Below are positions 16,699 through 24,746 of a stretch of 64,000 bases of DNA, piece after piece. Position 1 is the stretch's first letter. The number at the start of each line of letters is the position of its first letter. The notes under the pieces were generated by a model that was not told where the DNA came from, did no database searches, and worked only from the letters and a program-made list of their open reading frames with translations. The DNA lies in NCBI RefSeq assembly GCF_000235625.1, contig NZ_AGTR01000044.1, positions 1 to 64,000 of the forward strand, given 5' to 3'. A program made the translations under genes and the position numbers. This DNA is from Marinobacter manganoxydans MnI7-9. GTDB taxonomy: Bacteria; Pseudomonadota; Gammaproteobacteria; Pseudomonadales; Oleiphilaceae.

Positions 16699-18423
16699 TC
16701 AGTTTGCAGTCAGTTCAATTACGTCGATGCTGTACAGCGTCGTGGTGCCGCTCACTTCGTTGCCAACCGCCAGCATTGGCTTACCGCTGGGGCTGTCATT
16801 CGCAGAAATGAACGCCAGGCCTTCCGGTCCAAGATCACCGGCCATACCCGCCTCCAGATCCGCCTGGGATACCGAAAAATCTCGATTATTCAGATATTGG
16901 ACAAACTCCGGATTCTGGGGATTAGTAACGTTGTAGACCATGATGCCGCCAACTCGCTCCAATCCAATAAACGCGAAAGTCTGGCCATTGATTATGCCTA
17001 CGGCCACCGCCTCCGGCTCAGGGCCCTTGTCGTCCGATCGATTGTCGAAGGAATTTTCGTCATTGTTGCCGTTGAAGTTGTCGGGGATCAGGCTAGCGGT
17101 GACTCGTTCGAATTCGCTGCCGCTGTCGAAAACACGCTGGCCTTCAGCGCTCCAGATACTGAATGAGCGTGCCCCATAGCTGTACAGGGTGTCGTATTCG
17201 CAGCTGTTTTCCACGTAGAACTTGACGTCGTCCACGTCCACATTGGTGTCACCGTTCAGGTCGCCGAGTTCAGCGGGCAGCTGTGATGGGTCGCAGCCGT
17301 TGCTGATGCCCATGGTGGAAGTGGTGTTGAGACGACCCAGGTTTTCGTCTTCCAACAGATTGGTTATGGCCGCCAGCTCACCGGCTGGGTTCAAGGTCAG
17401 GTCGCCCATGCGGAATTCTTCGGTCCAGCCATCGTAATCCCGCGAATCGCCCTCGTTGGCGGTGATGTAGTAGGTTTTACCGTTGTAGCCGTAGCTTGCG
17501 ATGGCGTCGGGCATGTACATGCCTTTCACTGGCCAGTTGCGAATGTTGATACCGCTGTCACGGTTGCTGGCGTCCAGTTCGTTGCCGATGATGCCGTGGT
17601 CCTTGAAGCCAAGCGGCACGATGGCCGTGATTTCACCGGCAGCGATGTCCAGTTCGGCCACGGCGTTATTTTCCTGCAGGGCTACCCAGGCTTTGGTGTT
17701 GTCGATAGATACGGCTATGTATTCCGGCTCCATGTCCTGGGCCAGTGTGGCGCCTGGGCCGAAGACCCGCAGGCCCGCGGTTACCAGGTCCGCCTGGTCA
17801 GCATTGAAACCGGTGAAATCGGCGGTGGTCACGGTGGCAGACGCTACGCCGTTGGACAGATCAATAATGCTGACTGAGCCTTCAGGATCGACGCTATAGT
17901 CGTCACTCGGCTCGCCTTCGTTGGCAACCAGCACTTTCATGCCATCCCGCGTGAAGGTCACCATGTCGGGCAGCGCGCCAACCACAACTTCACCAACTTT
18001 GTTGAGGTCCGTGCTGTTGTAGAACACAACCTTGCCATTTGCCTGCTTGTTCTCGGCTTCAATGGCTACGGCGACAAGATCACCATAAACCGCGACGCTA
18101 TTTGCAGCAGCACCCTCAGCTGTGGCGTCAATCGTGCTCAGTTTCACAGGCATCGCTGGATCATTGATATCGAGCACATCGATCGTACTGGCGAGGGCAT
18201 TCACTACGAATAGTCGCTGATTCGAGGGGTCGTGGGCGACAATCTCGGCAGCACTCTCGTCAAAAACCTCTCCTTCCGCCTGATAGGAGCCCACCACATT
18301 CAGCTCAATGAGCGTCTGACTGGTGCCAGGTGCACCGTCTGTGCCGTCGTCGCCGTCACAGCCGGCAAGGCCGAGAACTGTTGCCAGTATGGCGGTACCA
18401 AGGAGGGATTTACGCAGTTCCAT
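16699..18423 (-). CDS. Choice-of-anchor I family lipoprotein (phosphatase-like beta-propeller)
   Basis: 574 residues from the ATG giving MELRKSLLGTAILATVLGLA, after a GAGGCGAAT ribosome-binding site; an upstream in-frame extension has no such signal. The lipobox is VLGLAGC with Cys at 22 followed by Asp-Gly-Asp-Asp, which may favour inner-membrane retention. The body is a repeat-rich propeller with FDESAAEIVAHDPSNQRLFV near 54, VANEGEPSDDYSVDPEGSVS near 166-185, ITANEGDSRDYDGW near 320 and GPEPEAVAVGIINGQTFAFI near 461-480. Such proteins are often annotated as alkaline phosphatase-like; catalysis is unproven. A Pho-box-like sequence 77 bp upstream supports a phosphate-starvation role. Confidence 0.8.
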   Translation of the reverse strand: MELRKSLLGTAILATVLGLAGCDGDDGTDGAPGTSQTLIELNVVGSYQAEGEVFDESAAEIVAHDPSNQRLFVVNALASTIDVLDINDPAMPVKLSTIDATAEGAAANSVAVYGDLVAVAIEAENKQANGKVVFYNSTDLNKVGEVVVGALPDMVTFTRDGMKVLVANEGEPSDDYSVDPEGSVSIIDLSNGVASATVTTADFTGFNADQADLVTAGLRVFGPGATLAQDMEPEYIAVSIDNTKAWVALQENNAVAELDIAAGEITAIVPLGFKDHGIIGNELDASNRDSGINIRNWPVKGMYMPDAIASYGYNGKTYYITANEGDSRDYDGWTEEFRMGDLTLNPAGELAAITNLLEDENLGRLNTTSTMGISNGCDPSQLPAELGDLNGDTNVDVDDVKFYVENSCEYDTLYSYGARSFSIWSAEGQRVFDSGSEFERVTASLIPDNFNGNNDENSFDNRSDDKGPEPEAVAVGIINGQTFAFIGLERVGGIMVYNVTNPQNPEFVQYLNNRDFSVSQADLEAGMAGDLGPEGLAFISANDSPSGKPMLAVGNEVSGTTTLYSIDVIELTAN

Positions 18424-18499
18424 ATTCGCCTCGTCTTTTAAAGTGTGTTGGTTCACGACACACGTTATTGAGGCAAGGTGACATAACTGCGTCAGACAG

Positions 18500-18517
18500 A
18501 AGACAATCTGATGACAA
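18500..18517 (-). promoter_or_regulatory. Pho-box-like direct repeat upstream of the choice-of-anchor I gene
   Basis: On the minus strand TTGTCAT-CAGA-TTGTCTT: two 7-mers with 11-bp period, matching the PhoB consensus CTGTCAT-N4-CTGTCAT at 6 of 7 and 4-5 of 7 positions. It ends 77 bp before the start codon, a position suited to activation. Confidence 0.5.
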
Positions 18518-18531
18518 ACGCATTGCAGCGA

Positions 18532-18563
18532 CAAAAAAATGGCGACCCCGCAGGGTCGCCATT
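18532..18563 (-). terminator. Intrinsic terminator of dps
   Basis: On the minus strand AATGGCGACCC-TGCG-GGGTCGCCATT, a perfect 11-bp stem with tetraloop, followed by a run of T. It lies 18 bp beyond the dps stop and insulates the lipoprotein gene. Confidence 0.88.
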
Positions 18564-18580
18564 CATTCAGCGCACTCGGC

Positions 18581-19054
18581 TCAGTGACCGAGGTAGCTGC
18601 GATACATCCACACCGTCTTCTCTTGCTGGGAGATATAGTCGCTCATCAGGGCAACGGTACCCTCGTCGTCCGCTTCACCGGCCAGACTGAGCAGTGTCCG
18701 CTGTTTGCCGATCAGCTTGGCAAAACTTTCGACAATGTTGTCCATCGCTTCCTTGCCGTCGGAAACATCTTTTCGCTCCGGCACTTCCGAACGCTTTATG
18801 TAGGTACTGTAGGCATGAGCCGGGCGATGGCCGAGCGTCAGAACCCGCTCTGCGATCTCGTCGATCTTGAGTAGCAGATCGTCGTAGAGCTCCTCGAACT
18901 TTACATGCAGCTCAAAGAAGTTGTCGCCTTTGATGTTCCAGTGGTAGCCGCGAACATTCATATAAAAGATCTGATAGTTGGACAGCAGATCATTCAGGGA
19001 ATCAGCAAGCTTTGCCGTTTTCTCGGTATCAAGACCAATGAAATTCTTACCCAT
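18581..19054 (-). CDS. dps: Dps family DNA-binding ferritin-like protein
   Basis: 157 residues, the usual Dps length. The intersubunit ferroxidase motif is seen as YMNVRGYHWNIKG (about 31-43) and HVKFEELYDDLLLKIDEIAE (about 50-69), with the His and Asp/Glu ligands in place. Dps forms dodecamers that oxidise and store iron with peroxide and protect DNA in stationary phase. The N-terminal tail is short with few lysines (MGKNFIGLDTEKTAKL), so DNA binding may be weak. A GAAGGAG ribosome-binding site precedes the ATG, and a strong terminator follows. Expected control is by OxyR or sigma-S; no site is certain. Confidence 0.92.
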   Translation of the reverse strand: MGKNFIGLDTEKTAKLADSLNDLLSNYQIFYMNVRGYHWNIKGDNFFELHVKFEELYDDLLLKIDEIAERVLTLGHRPAHAYSTYIKRSEVPERKDVSDGKEAMDNIVESFAKLIGKQRTLLSLAGEADDEGTVALMSDYISQQEKTVWMYRSYLGH

Positions 19055-19283
19055 AACGCTTCTCCTTCGCGGTTATATAACAGGTTTATATCTGAATATA
19101 CGCCTGATCGGCGGTCGTCAGGAAGTTTAGTTTGCTAATCTCGATAATAGGAGCGATGCATGACCCTATAGAAGAAGAAATTCAGATAGCTCTAACCTAT
19201 CAATCATCTCAATACATTTCATTTAACAATCATTCTCACCCGGCGTCTAATGATCACATTAAAGAACGACACCGGAGACAACC

Positions 19284-19559
19284 ATGAGCGCGTTAAAACT
19301 ATTCGTACACAACCATGGCACGAATGGCGACCAGTCGCTGATAAAGACGGTAACGTTCGCCCTCACCCATTTTACCGTCGCTTTTACCGTGGCTTACCTG
19401 CTCACTGGTGACCTGCTCATCGGAAGCCTCATAGCCATGGTGGAACCGGCCATCAACACGGTTGCCTATTTCTTCCACGAAAAGATCTGGGCGCGGCGCC
19501 AGCGAAATACAAGGGTTCCAGAGGGAACGCTGAGCGAGGCGAGGCCTCATATCTGTTGA
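19284..19559 (+). CDS. DUF2061 small membrane protein
   Basis: 91 residues with a GGAGACAACC ribosome-binding region. The DUF2061 core reads SLIKTVTFALTHFTVAFTVA (about 18-37) then a second hydrophobic helix YLLTGDLLIGSLIAMVEP and NTVAYFFHEKIWAR (about 58-71). Two transmembrane helices with a basic C-terminal tail. The family occurs widely in marine bacteria and its function is unknown. It sits between dps (divergent) and the dihydrolipoamide dehydrogenase-like gene (convergent, 18 bp away). Confidence 0.8.
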   Translation: MSALKLFVHNHGTNGDQSLIKTVTFALTHFTVAFTVAYLLTGDLLIGSLIAMVEPAINTVAYFFHEKIWARRQRNTRVPEGTLSEARPHIC

Positions 19560-19577
19560 TTCCTTTTAAGGGCCGGT

Positions 19578-21020
19578 TCAGACACCCGGCCCGCAATCGG
19601 TGCAACCCTCCTCTGGCGCCGGTCCGATGCTGAGGTTGCGGTTCAGGTCCTTGAGTGCGGTCCTCAGACCTTCTTCGATAACCGGATGATAAAAGGGCAT
19701 TTCCAGCATCTCGGTGACGGTCAGCCTTCGCTGGGCAGACCATGCGAGCAGGTGGGCAATATGCTCCGCGGCCGGGCCAAACATCTCTGCGCCCATGAAC
19801 AGGCCGCTTCCATGCTCTCCATAAACTCTGAGTAGGCCCCGGTTCTTGCCGATAACCCGACTGCGGCCCTGATCCTCGAAGGACACCTCTCCAACGGCAA
19901 AACAGCCGCGGCAGCGCTCATCAACCTGGTGAATCGTCAGCCCCACCGTCGCAATCTGCGGATCGGTGAAGACCACGGCCAACGGCGTGCGGCGAAGCCC
20001 GGTTCGCACATCCGGGTATGACCCGGCGTTATCGCCCGCGATCCGGCCCTCGTCGGCTGCCTCATGCAACAGCGGCAGACTGTTATTGGCATCGCCTGCG
20101 ATAAATATGTGGCTCTGGCCACAGCGCAGGGTATGGGGATCAAACAGGGGCCCTCCCTTTTTATCCAGCTCAATACCGGCGTTCTGGATATCCAGCCCGT
20201 CGACGTTAGGACGACGCCCGGTAGCCGCCAGCAGGTAATCGAAGGTTTCCGTCGTTGCACCGGCGTTGCCACTCTCAAAGGTAATGGCAACGCCCTCTTC
20301 AACACGTTCAACCTTCTTTACATCCGAATCCGGATCCAGAGGAAATTCTTCATTAAACGTTTTCAGCGCGTAATTCCGGATGGTTTCATCCTGGATAGGA
20401 CCAACCGAACCGCCAACCCCGAACATACGGACACGCACACCCAGCCTGCTCAGGGCCTGGCCCAACTCCAGACCAATCACCCCCGGGCCAAAGACTGCCA
20501 CCGAATCGGGAAGATCCTGCCATTCGAAGATATCGTCGTTTACAACCAGCCGATCCTTGGCATCTTTCAGGAACCCGGGAACATTGGGTCGGGAGCCAGT
20601 GGCGATGATGATACGCCCCGCCTCAACCTCGACATTGCCGTCGACGACCAGACGATTCGGGCTGGCAAACCGGGCGTGGCCTTCCATTCGATGCGCATCC
20701 GGAAACTTCTCGACCGAATCAATCACCGAAGCAACAAAGCGGTCCCGTTCGCTTCGCACCCTTTCCATCACCCGCTTTCCGTCGATCCTGATATCCCCGG
20801 CAGACACGCCGAAAAGCTCACCAAGCTGCATCTGATGAGCGTTATCAGCGGCCGCGATCAACAACTTGCTCGGCATACACCCGACTCTGGCGCAGGTGGT
20901 TCCATAATGGCCGCCTTCGATCAGCACAACCTTGTCGGTTAGTTTGCGCACGCGCTGGTAAGCCACCATACCGGCGGTTCCAGCTCCGATAATGGCAACG
21001 TCTACGGTTCGCTTTTCCAT
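19578..21020 (-). CDS. Dihydrolipoyl dehydrogenase family flavoprotein disulfide reductase
   Basis: 480 residues from the ATG giving MEKRTVDVAIIGAGTAGMVA, behind an AGGAG site; an in-frame start 84 bp upstream is less likely. FAD motif GAGTAGMVAYQRV near 12-24, redox-active disulfide GTTCARVGCMPSKLLIA (about 40-56; Cys pair in C-x4-C), NAD motif VAVFGPGVIGLELGQALSRL near 170-189, and the C-terminal dimerisation domain with HPVIEEGL near 453 (His-x4-Glu active base). The enzyme class moves electrons between NAD(P)H and a disulfide. It is not next to any 2-oxoacid dehydrogenase E1/E2 gene, so it is probably a stand-alone member (soluble LPD-like or mercuric-reductase-like); substrate unknown. 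Confidence 0.85.
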   Translation of the reverse strand: MEKRTVDVAIIGAGTAGMVAYQRVRKLTDKVVLIEGGHYGTTCARVGCMPSKLLIAAADNAHQMQLGELFGVSAGDIRIDGKRVMERVRSERDRFVASVIDSVEKFPDAHRMEGHARFASPNRLVVDGNVEVEAGRIIIATGSRPNVPGFLKDAKDRLVVNDDIFEWQDLPDSVAVFGPGVIGLELGQALSRLGVRVRMFGVGGSVGPIQDETIRNYALKTFNEEFPLDPDSDVKKVERVEEGVAITFESGNAGATTETFDYLLAATGRRPNVDGLDIQNAGIELDKKGGPLFDPHTLRCGQSHIFIAGDANNSLPLLHEAADEGRIAGDNAGSYPDVRTGLRRTPLAVVFTDPQIATVGLTIHQVDERCRGCFAVGEVSFEDQGRSRVIGKNRGLLRVYGEHGSGLFMGAEMFGPAAEHIAHLLAWSAQRRLTVTEMLEMPFYHPVIEEGLRTALKDLNRNLSIGPAPEEGCTDCGPGV

Positions 21021-21193
21021 ACAAGGGTCTCCTGACAGGCATTCCCGGAATCGGGAACAGGGAAGATTGGGACGGCTGTGCCCCCAGTATAGAAGCCGTG
21101 ACAAGTTTCACCCACACGATGAAAAACGCACCGATTCCGCCTATGCTGTCAGACTTTTCAGGCAACGGACGTCTCAACGGAGGAATTGGGAAG

Positions 21194-21865
21194 ATGCAGA
21201 GTTACTGGCCGGAATTTCTGACGGTAGCCTTTGTCCACCTGCTGGCAGTGGCCAGTCCCGGGCCGGACTTTGCCGTGATGCTCAGACAGGCTCTGTGCCA
21301 GACCCGACGAAACGCGCTGCTAAGCGCCATTGGTATCGGCGGGGGCATTCTGGTGCATGTCTGTTATTCACTGCTGGGCATTGGCCTGCTGATCCAGCAA
21401 TCGATCATGCTCTTCAATGTTCTCAAGGTGCTGGGGGCACTTTACCTTGCCTGGATTGCCGTCCAGTGCCTGCAGGCAAGGGCCGGCGGCATTCATGTGG
21501 AACAGGATCCGACGGGTGGACAGTCCGGTATTGCAGCCCTGCGATTGGGCTTTCTGACCAACGCGTTGAACCCCAAGGCAACGCTGTTCTTTGTGTCCCT
21601 TTTCTCTGTTGTGATCAGCCCAGGCACACCCATTGTGCTCCAGGCCGGCTATGGCATTTACATGGCCCTGGCCACGGCACTCTGGTTCGCCATGGTTGCC
21701 ATTTTCTTTACCCTGCCCCGTGTCCGCCACGGGTTTAACCGGTTCGGGCACTGGCTCGACCGGCTGATGGGCGGCGTTCTCCTGTTGCTCGCCGGACAGC
21801 TACTGCTGTCTACAGTGAGCGGATCAGAGCCTCCGTCTGCGCCCATCCCAGACACGGATCGGTGA
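21194..21865 (+). CDS. LysE/RhtB family amino acid exporter
   Basis: 223 residues from the ATG giving MQSYWPEFLTVAF, following a GGAGGAATT ribosome-binding sequence. Five to six hydrophobic segments and the family signature ASPGPDFAVMLRQAL (about 18-32), plus GFLTNALNPKATLFFVSLFS near 119-138. These transporters export amino acids or homoserine lactones across the inner membrane. The 3' end overlaps the 3' end of the convergent DAHP synthase gene by 56 bp. Substrate is not predictable; proximity to aromatic synthesis is only suggestive since the genes are convergent. Confidence 0.87.
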   Translation: MQSYWPEFLTVAFVHLLAVASPGPDFAVMLRQALCQTRRNALLSAIGIGGGILVHVCYSLLGIGLLIQQSIMLFNVLKVLGALYLAWIAVQCLQARAGGIHVEQDPTGGQSGIAALRLGFLTNALNPKATLFFVSLFSVVISPGTPIVLQAGYGIYMALATALWFAMVAIFFTLPRVRHGFNRFGHWLDRLMGGVLLLLAGQLLLSTVSGSEPPSAPIPDTDR

Positions 21866-22862
21866 TCGAACAGCCGTAGCGCAGATCTTCGCCGTCGTCC
21901 TGACGCCCCGGCTCCAGAAAGCTTTCCAGCATCAGACCCCGGATATGGTGGTTGCCGGCGCGGCGCTGCGCCATCACGTCCTGGGCAATATCCAGCTGTC
22001 GCTCTGACTCCTTGCAGGCGTTGTCGTGACTGCAGTCCACCATGACGGCTGTGGACAATCCTGCCTCTGCCAGGGCGCCCACAGCCTGCTCAATGCTGGA
22101 CGCATCGTAATTGGTGATACCGCGGCCACCGCGCAACACCAGATGGGTGTCGGGATTGCCCCGAGTAGTAATCATGACCGGCGCGCCTGTTGCCGAAACC
22201 CCAAGATGATGATGGGGATGGGAAGCCGATTTCATGGCATTGGTGGCGACGGCGACACCACCATCGGTGCCATTCTTGAAGCCGGTCGGCATGGGTAGCC
22301 CACTGACCATCTCCCGATGCACCTGCGACTCGGTAGTTCGGGCACCAATAGCCGTCCAGCTCACCAGATCGCCCAAGTAATCCATTGCGAACGGGCTCAG
22401 GGCTTCGGTGGCCAGCGGCAGCCCCATGGCCGCCAGGTTCAGCAACAAGCGACGGGAACGAAGCAGCCCCTCATTCAGATCGCCTGATCCGGTGCGCTCC
22501 GGATCGTACAACAGCCCTTTCCAACCCACCGTGGTCCGCGGCTTTTCCAGGTAGGCCCGCATAACGACAAGGAAGCGGTCACTGACTTCATCCGCCAGCG
22601 CTTTCAGCTTTTCCCCGTATTCCAGTGCCGCCACCTCATCGTGGATGGAGCAGGGCCCCATGACGATCAACGTTCTCGTGTCGCTGCCCTGCAGAATCTG
22701 CCGGATTGCCTGCCGGTGTTTGTCGACCTGCCGGACAATGTCGTCGCTGGCCGGCATCTGAAGTTTGAGCTCCGCCGGCGTTGGCAGAACCACTTCTTCC
22801 CGGTGGGTGGCCGGTGATCCGACTACCTGGTGTGTCAGTTCAGTGTTCAAGGACATATTCAT
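21810..22862 (-). CDS. 3-deoxy-7-phosphoheptulonate synthase (DAHP synthase), class I AroF/G/H type
   Basis: 350 residues from the ATG giving MNMSLNTELTHQVV. Motifs of the class I enzymes: LIVMGPCSIHDEVAALEYG near 64-82, RAYLEKPRTTVGWKGLLYDP near 101-120 (the K-P-R-T-T substrate loop), GARTTESQVHREM near 173, and PVMITTRGNPDTHLVLRGG near 231-249. It condenses PEP and erythrose 4-phosphate in the first step of aromatic amino acid synthesis. Which amino acid inhibits it cannot be read with certainty. Upstream lie a terminator and a leader peptide with nine aromatic codons, so transcription attenuation is very likely. Confidence 0.93.
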   Translation of the reverse strand: MNMSLNTELTHQVVGSPATHREEVVLPTPAELKLQMPASDDIVRQVDKHRQAIRQILQGSDTRTLIVMGPCSIHDEVAALEYGEKLKALADEVSDRFLVVMRAYLEKPRTTVGWKGLLYDPERTGSGDLNEGLLRSRRLLLNLAAMGLPLATEALSPFAMDYLGDLVSWTAIGARTTESQVHREMVSGLPMPTGFKNGTDGGVAVATNAMKSASHPHHHLGVSATGAPVMITTRGNPDTHLVLRGGRGITNYDASSIEQAVGALAEAGLSTAVMVDCSHDNACKESERQLDIAQDVMAQRRAGNHHIRGLMLESFLEPGRQDDGEDLRYGCSITDPCLGWAQTEALIRSL

Positions 22863-22892
22863 GTCAGTGCTTCCGTTTCCCTGCGTCAGAAT

Positions 22893-22932
22893 CAAAAAAG
22901 CCCCGGCTGGTGGGCTACCAGTCGGGGCTTTT
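22893..22932 (-). terminator. Attenuator terminator upstream of DAHP synthase
   Basis: On the minus strand a 15-bp stem with one G-T wobble (AAAAGCCCCGACTGG with CCAGCCGGGGCTTTT, 7-nt loop) runs into TTTTTTGAT. It starts 65 nt after the leader peptide stop and ends about 30 nt before the DAHP synthase start. Between leader and terminator a GGCAGCC/GGCTGCC stem (22941-22968) is a candidate alternative structure. Confidence 0.85.
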
Positions 22933-22997
22933 CGAGTCCGGTGGCAGCCTGGGTTTTCTGCCGGGCTGCCTTCCTCGTTATTCGTTCGATGAAGATC

Positions 22998-23135
22998 CTA
23001 TGGGCGGCCCCGGCTCTGGCTAAAATAAAAGCCATAACCAAACCACCAGAAAAACACAGCAGCGACTGCAGCCGCCGGCTTGGCGCCGAAAGCTTGCAAA
23101 ACATTCAATTGACAGGTCGCGTGTGTCGTCTTCAT
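22998..23135 (-). CDS. Aromatic amino acid leader peptide of DAHP synthase attenuator
   Basis: 45 codons, ATG to TAG. Residues 28-38 read FFWWFGYGFYF: five Phe, two Trp and two Tyr among eleven residues, near the C-terminus as in amino-acid attenuation leaders. The rest is ordinary (N-terminal MKTTHATCQLNVLQAFGAKP). It lies upstream of an intrinsic terminator and then the DAHP synthase gene on the same strand. The ribosome-binding site is weak. A ribosome stalled on the aromatic run would sit at 23022-23054, shortly before the hairpin region. The arrangement follows the established logic of pheA/trp attenuators; response to any of the three amino acids is inferred from composition. Confidence 0.8.
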   Translation of the reverse strand: MKTTHATCQLNVLQAFGAKPAAAVAAVFFWWFGYGFYFSQSRGRP

Positions 23136-23222
23136 GCTTTTCAATATATACCCACGGTTTTCACCTTGGCAACCCGCATGCCGGAGTTTTTTCACCACCG
23201 ACATCAGGGTTGGGAGCAATCA

Positions 23223-24011
23223 ATGGTCTATTTTGTCCGACGATATCCTCTGCAGCTGGCCCTGGCGTTCTTGCTTGGGCTGATCTCCAGCCAGGTTCTG
23301 GCCCAGGCCGAGTCCCGCACCTACCAGCTCAACAACAGGCCGGGCGACGATGTGGCGGTGCAGATCCGCGAGCTCTATCAGGGCTCGCCCGTAACCGTGA
23401 CTGCAAGGGGGCAACAACTGGTGGTGCGCGGCGAACCGCCCTTGCTGGAGGAAATCGGACGGCTTGTCGAAACGCTGGATGTAGCGCCAGTCCAGGTTCG
23501 GATCACCGTTCGCTCCAGAACCGACAGCGGCGGCAAGCGCTCAGGTGCCGGCATCTCCGCGTCCAACGGGCAGGCAGGAATATCCGCAGAGCGTCGCGTT
23601 ACCAGTACCGGCAGCGCTCAGGAACGATCAGTGATCATGCAGGATGGCCAGTCGGCACACATCACCTCGGGCCAGGTCCGGACAATCCCCGTCGCTGTTC
23701 GTGGTGGCCGAAATCCTGCTGCCTTTCTACAGCAGGTCGAAACGCGCAGTGGCTTTCTGGTCAGCCCCCAGGTTATTTCTGATCAGGCGGTCGAACTGAG
23801 CATTGTTTCCTTCGAGGAAGAACCGGCAAACCTGAACGGCTACGAAACGGAGGCTGTAGTCACCATCCGGCGTGTGGAGCCGGGACAGTGGGTAACACTG
23901 GGAAGCACCGCAACCCGATCAACCCAGGAGCGCAGTGGCATTACCTATCAGGTGAACAGCAGTCGGTCCGAGAACCGGAGTTTTGAAGTGCGGGTCGACG
24001 TTTTGCCCTGA
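23223..24011 (+). CDS. Exported protein with secretin-like N-domain
   Basis: 262 residues from the ATG giving MVYFVRRYPLQLALAFLLG, with a GGGAG ribosome-binding sequence; signal peptide cleaved near VLAQA (about 28). The segment RTYQLNNRPGDDVAVQIREL (about 33-52) followed by LVVRGEPPLLEEIGRLVETL (about 70-89) matches the small alpha/beta N-domains of type II/III secretion and pilus secretins. There is no secretin barrel, and the remaining 170 residues are beta-rich, ending in RSFEVRVDVLP. No secretion or pilus genes lie nearby. It is a periplasmic or envelope protein of unknown role; it converges on a J-domain gene with 2 bp between. Confidence 0.75.
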   Translation: MVYFVRRYPLQLALAFLLGLISSQVLAQAESRTYQLNNRPGDDVAVQIRELYQGSPVTVTARGQQLVVRGEPPLLEEIGRLVETLDVAPVQVRITVRSRTDSGGKRSGAGISASNGQAGISAERRVTSTGSAQERSVIMQDGQSAHITSGQVRTIPVAVRGGRNPAAFLQQVETRSGFLVSPQVISDQAVELSIVSFEEEPANLNGYETEAVVTIRRVEPGQWVTLGSTATRSTQERSGITYQVNSSRSENRSFEVRVDVLP

Positions 24012-24013
24012 TA

Positions 24014-24520
24014 TCAGGCGTGGCGCTTGCCCAGCAGGACCTGCTTGGCTTCGTTCAGTTTGGCCGCCAGGTAGTCGTTCCCGCCGCGATCCGGGTGCAG
24101 TTTCTGCATGAGCCGGCGGTGGGCCATCACGATGTCCTCCTCGGCACAACCGGCTTTCACGCCGAGGATATCGCAGGCTTCGCGCTCTGACATCTGGCCG
24201 ACCAGATCAGCGCCCGGACCAGCGTGATCGTTCCCCTGCGCATGCCCGTCTTCCCGCTGTTTCGACCCCATGAACCGGTTGATTTCAGGGGCAAACTTCA
24301 ACAAGGCGGGGAGTTTGCGCAACAGCGGAATAACGGCCGCCACCGCCGCTGTAAGCACATGGATCCGGCCCGTTAGCACCATAAACACCAGCAGTGCGCC
24401 GCCCACGACCAGGATAACTTTCCAGGTGGCCGCCTTCTTCTTTTCGGCGGACAACGCACCCCATTGTTTCAGAATCACAAACACGGCGGCTGCCAACGCG
24501 ATTCCCAGAATCCACTGCAT
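24014..24520 (-). CDS. Membrane-anchored J-domain protein
   Basis: 168 residues. Two hydrophobic helices at the N-terminus (about 2-20 and 33-52, the second after a KKKAATWK basic stretch), a third weaker one near 55-75, then a cytosolic linker and a C-terminal J domain (about 112-168): EREACDILGVKAGCAEEDIV and MQKLHPDRGGNDYLAAKLNE with the HPD tripeptide that stimulates DnaK. The topology, C-terminal J domain on a membrane anchor, resembles Tim14/Pam18 and DjlA-like co-chaperones. The client is unknown. Its start faces the divergent RND operon. Confidence 0.82.
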   Translation of the reverse strand: MQWILGIALAAAVFVILKQWGALSAEKKKAATWKVILVVGGALLVFMVLTGRIHVLTAAVAAVIPLLRKLPALLKFAPEINRFMGSKQREDGHAQGNDHAGPGADLVGQMSEREACDILGVKAGCAEEDIVMAHRRLMQKLHPDRGGNDYLAAKLNEAKQVLLGKRHA

Positions 24521-24673
24521 TGTTGATCCTCACCCTGAATACCGTCGTAATTCTGTCACTGTCGCCTGTTACATTACCAGTGCCCTGCGCGGAAAACCCC
24601 CCGCCAAGAAAACGACCATGATATCTGTCAAATCTGACCAATCCGAAGTCTAGATAGAAATACTTACAACCCG

Positions 24674-24702
24674 GTGACATTAGCGACCCTGTTTTGTAGG
24701 AT
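24674..24702 (+). promoter_or_regulatory. Possible sigma70 promoter for the RND operon
   Basis: GTGACA and TAGGAT with 17 bp between, 45 bp before the adaptor start codon. The -10 is only four of six to consensus. Confidence 0.35.
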
Positions 24703-24746
24703 GCTATGCTTCCCAAAATCTGACACAGATCCTCAGGACCCGAATC

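Noticed and set aside
19220-19245. Fur box between dps and the DUF2061 gene
   Set aside because: Only one half (ATCATTCTC) matches; the full 19-mer agrees at about 11 positions, which is not convincing.
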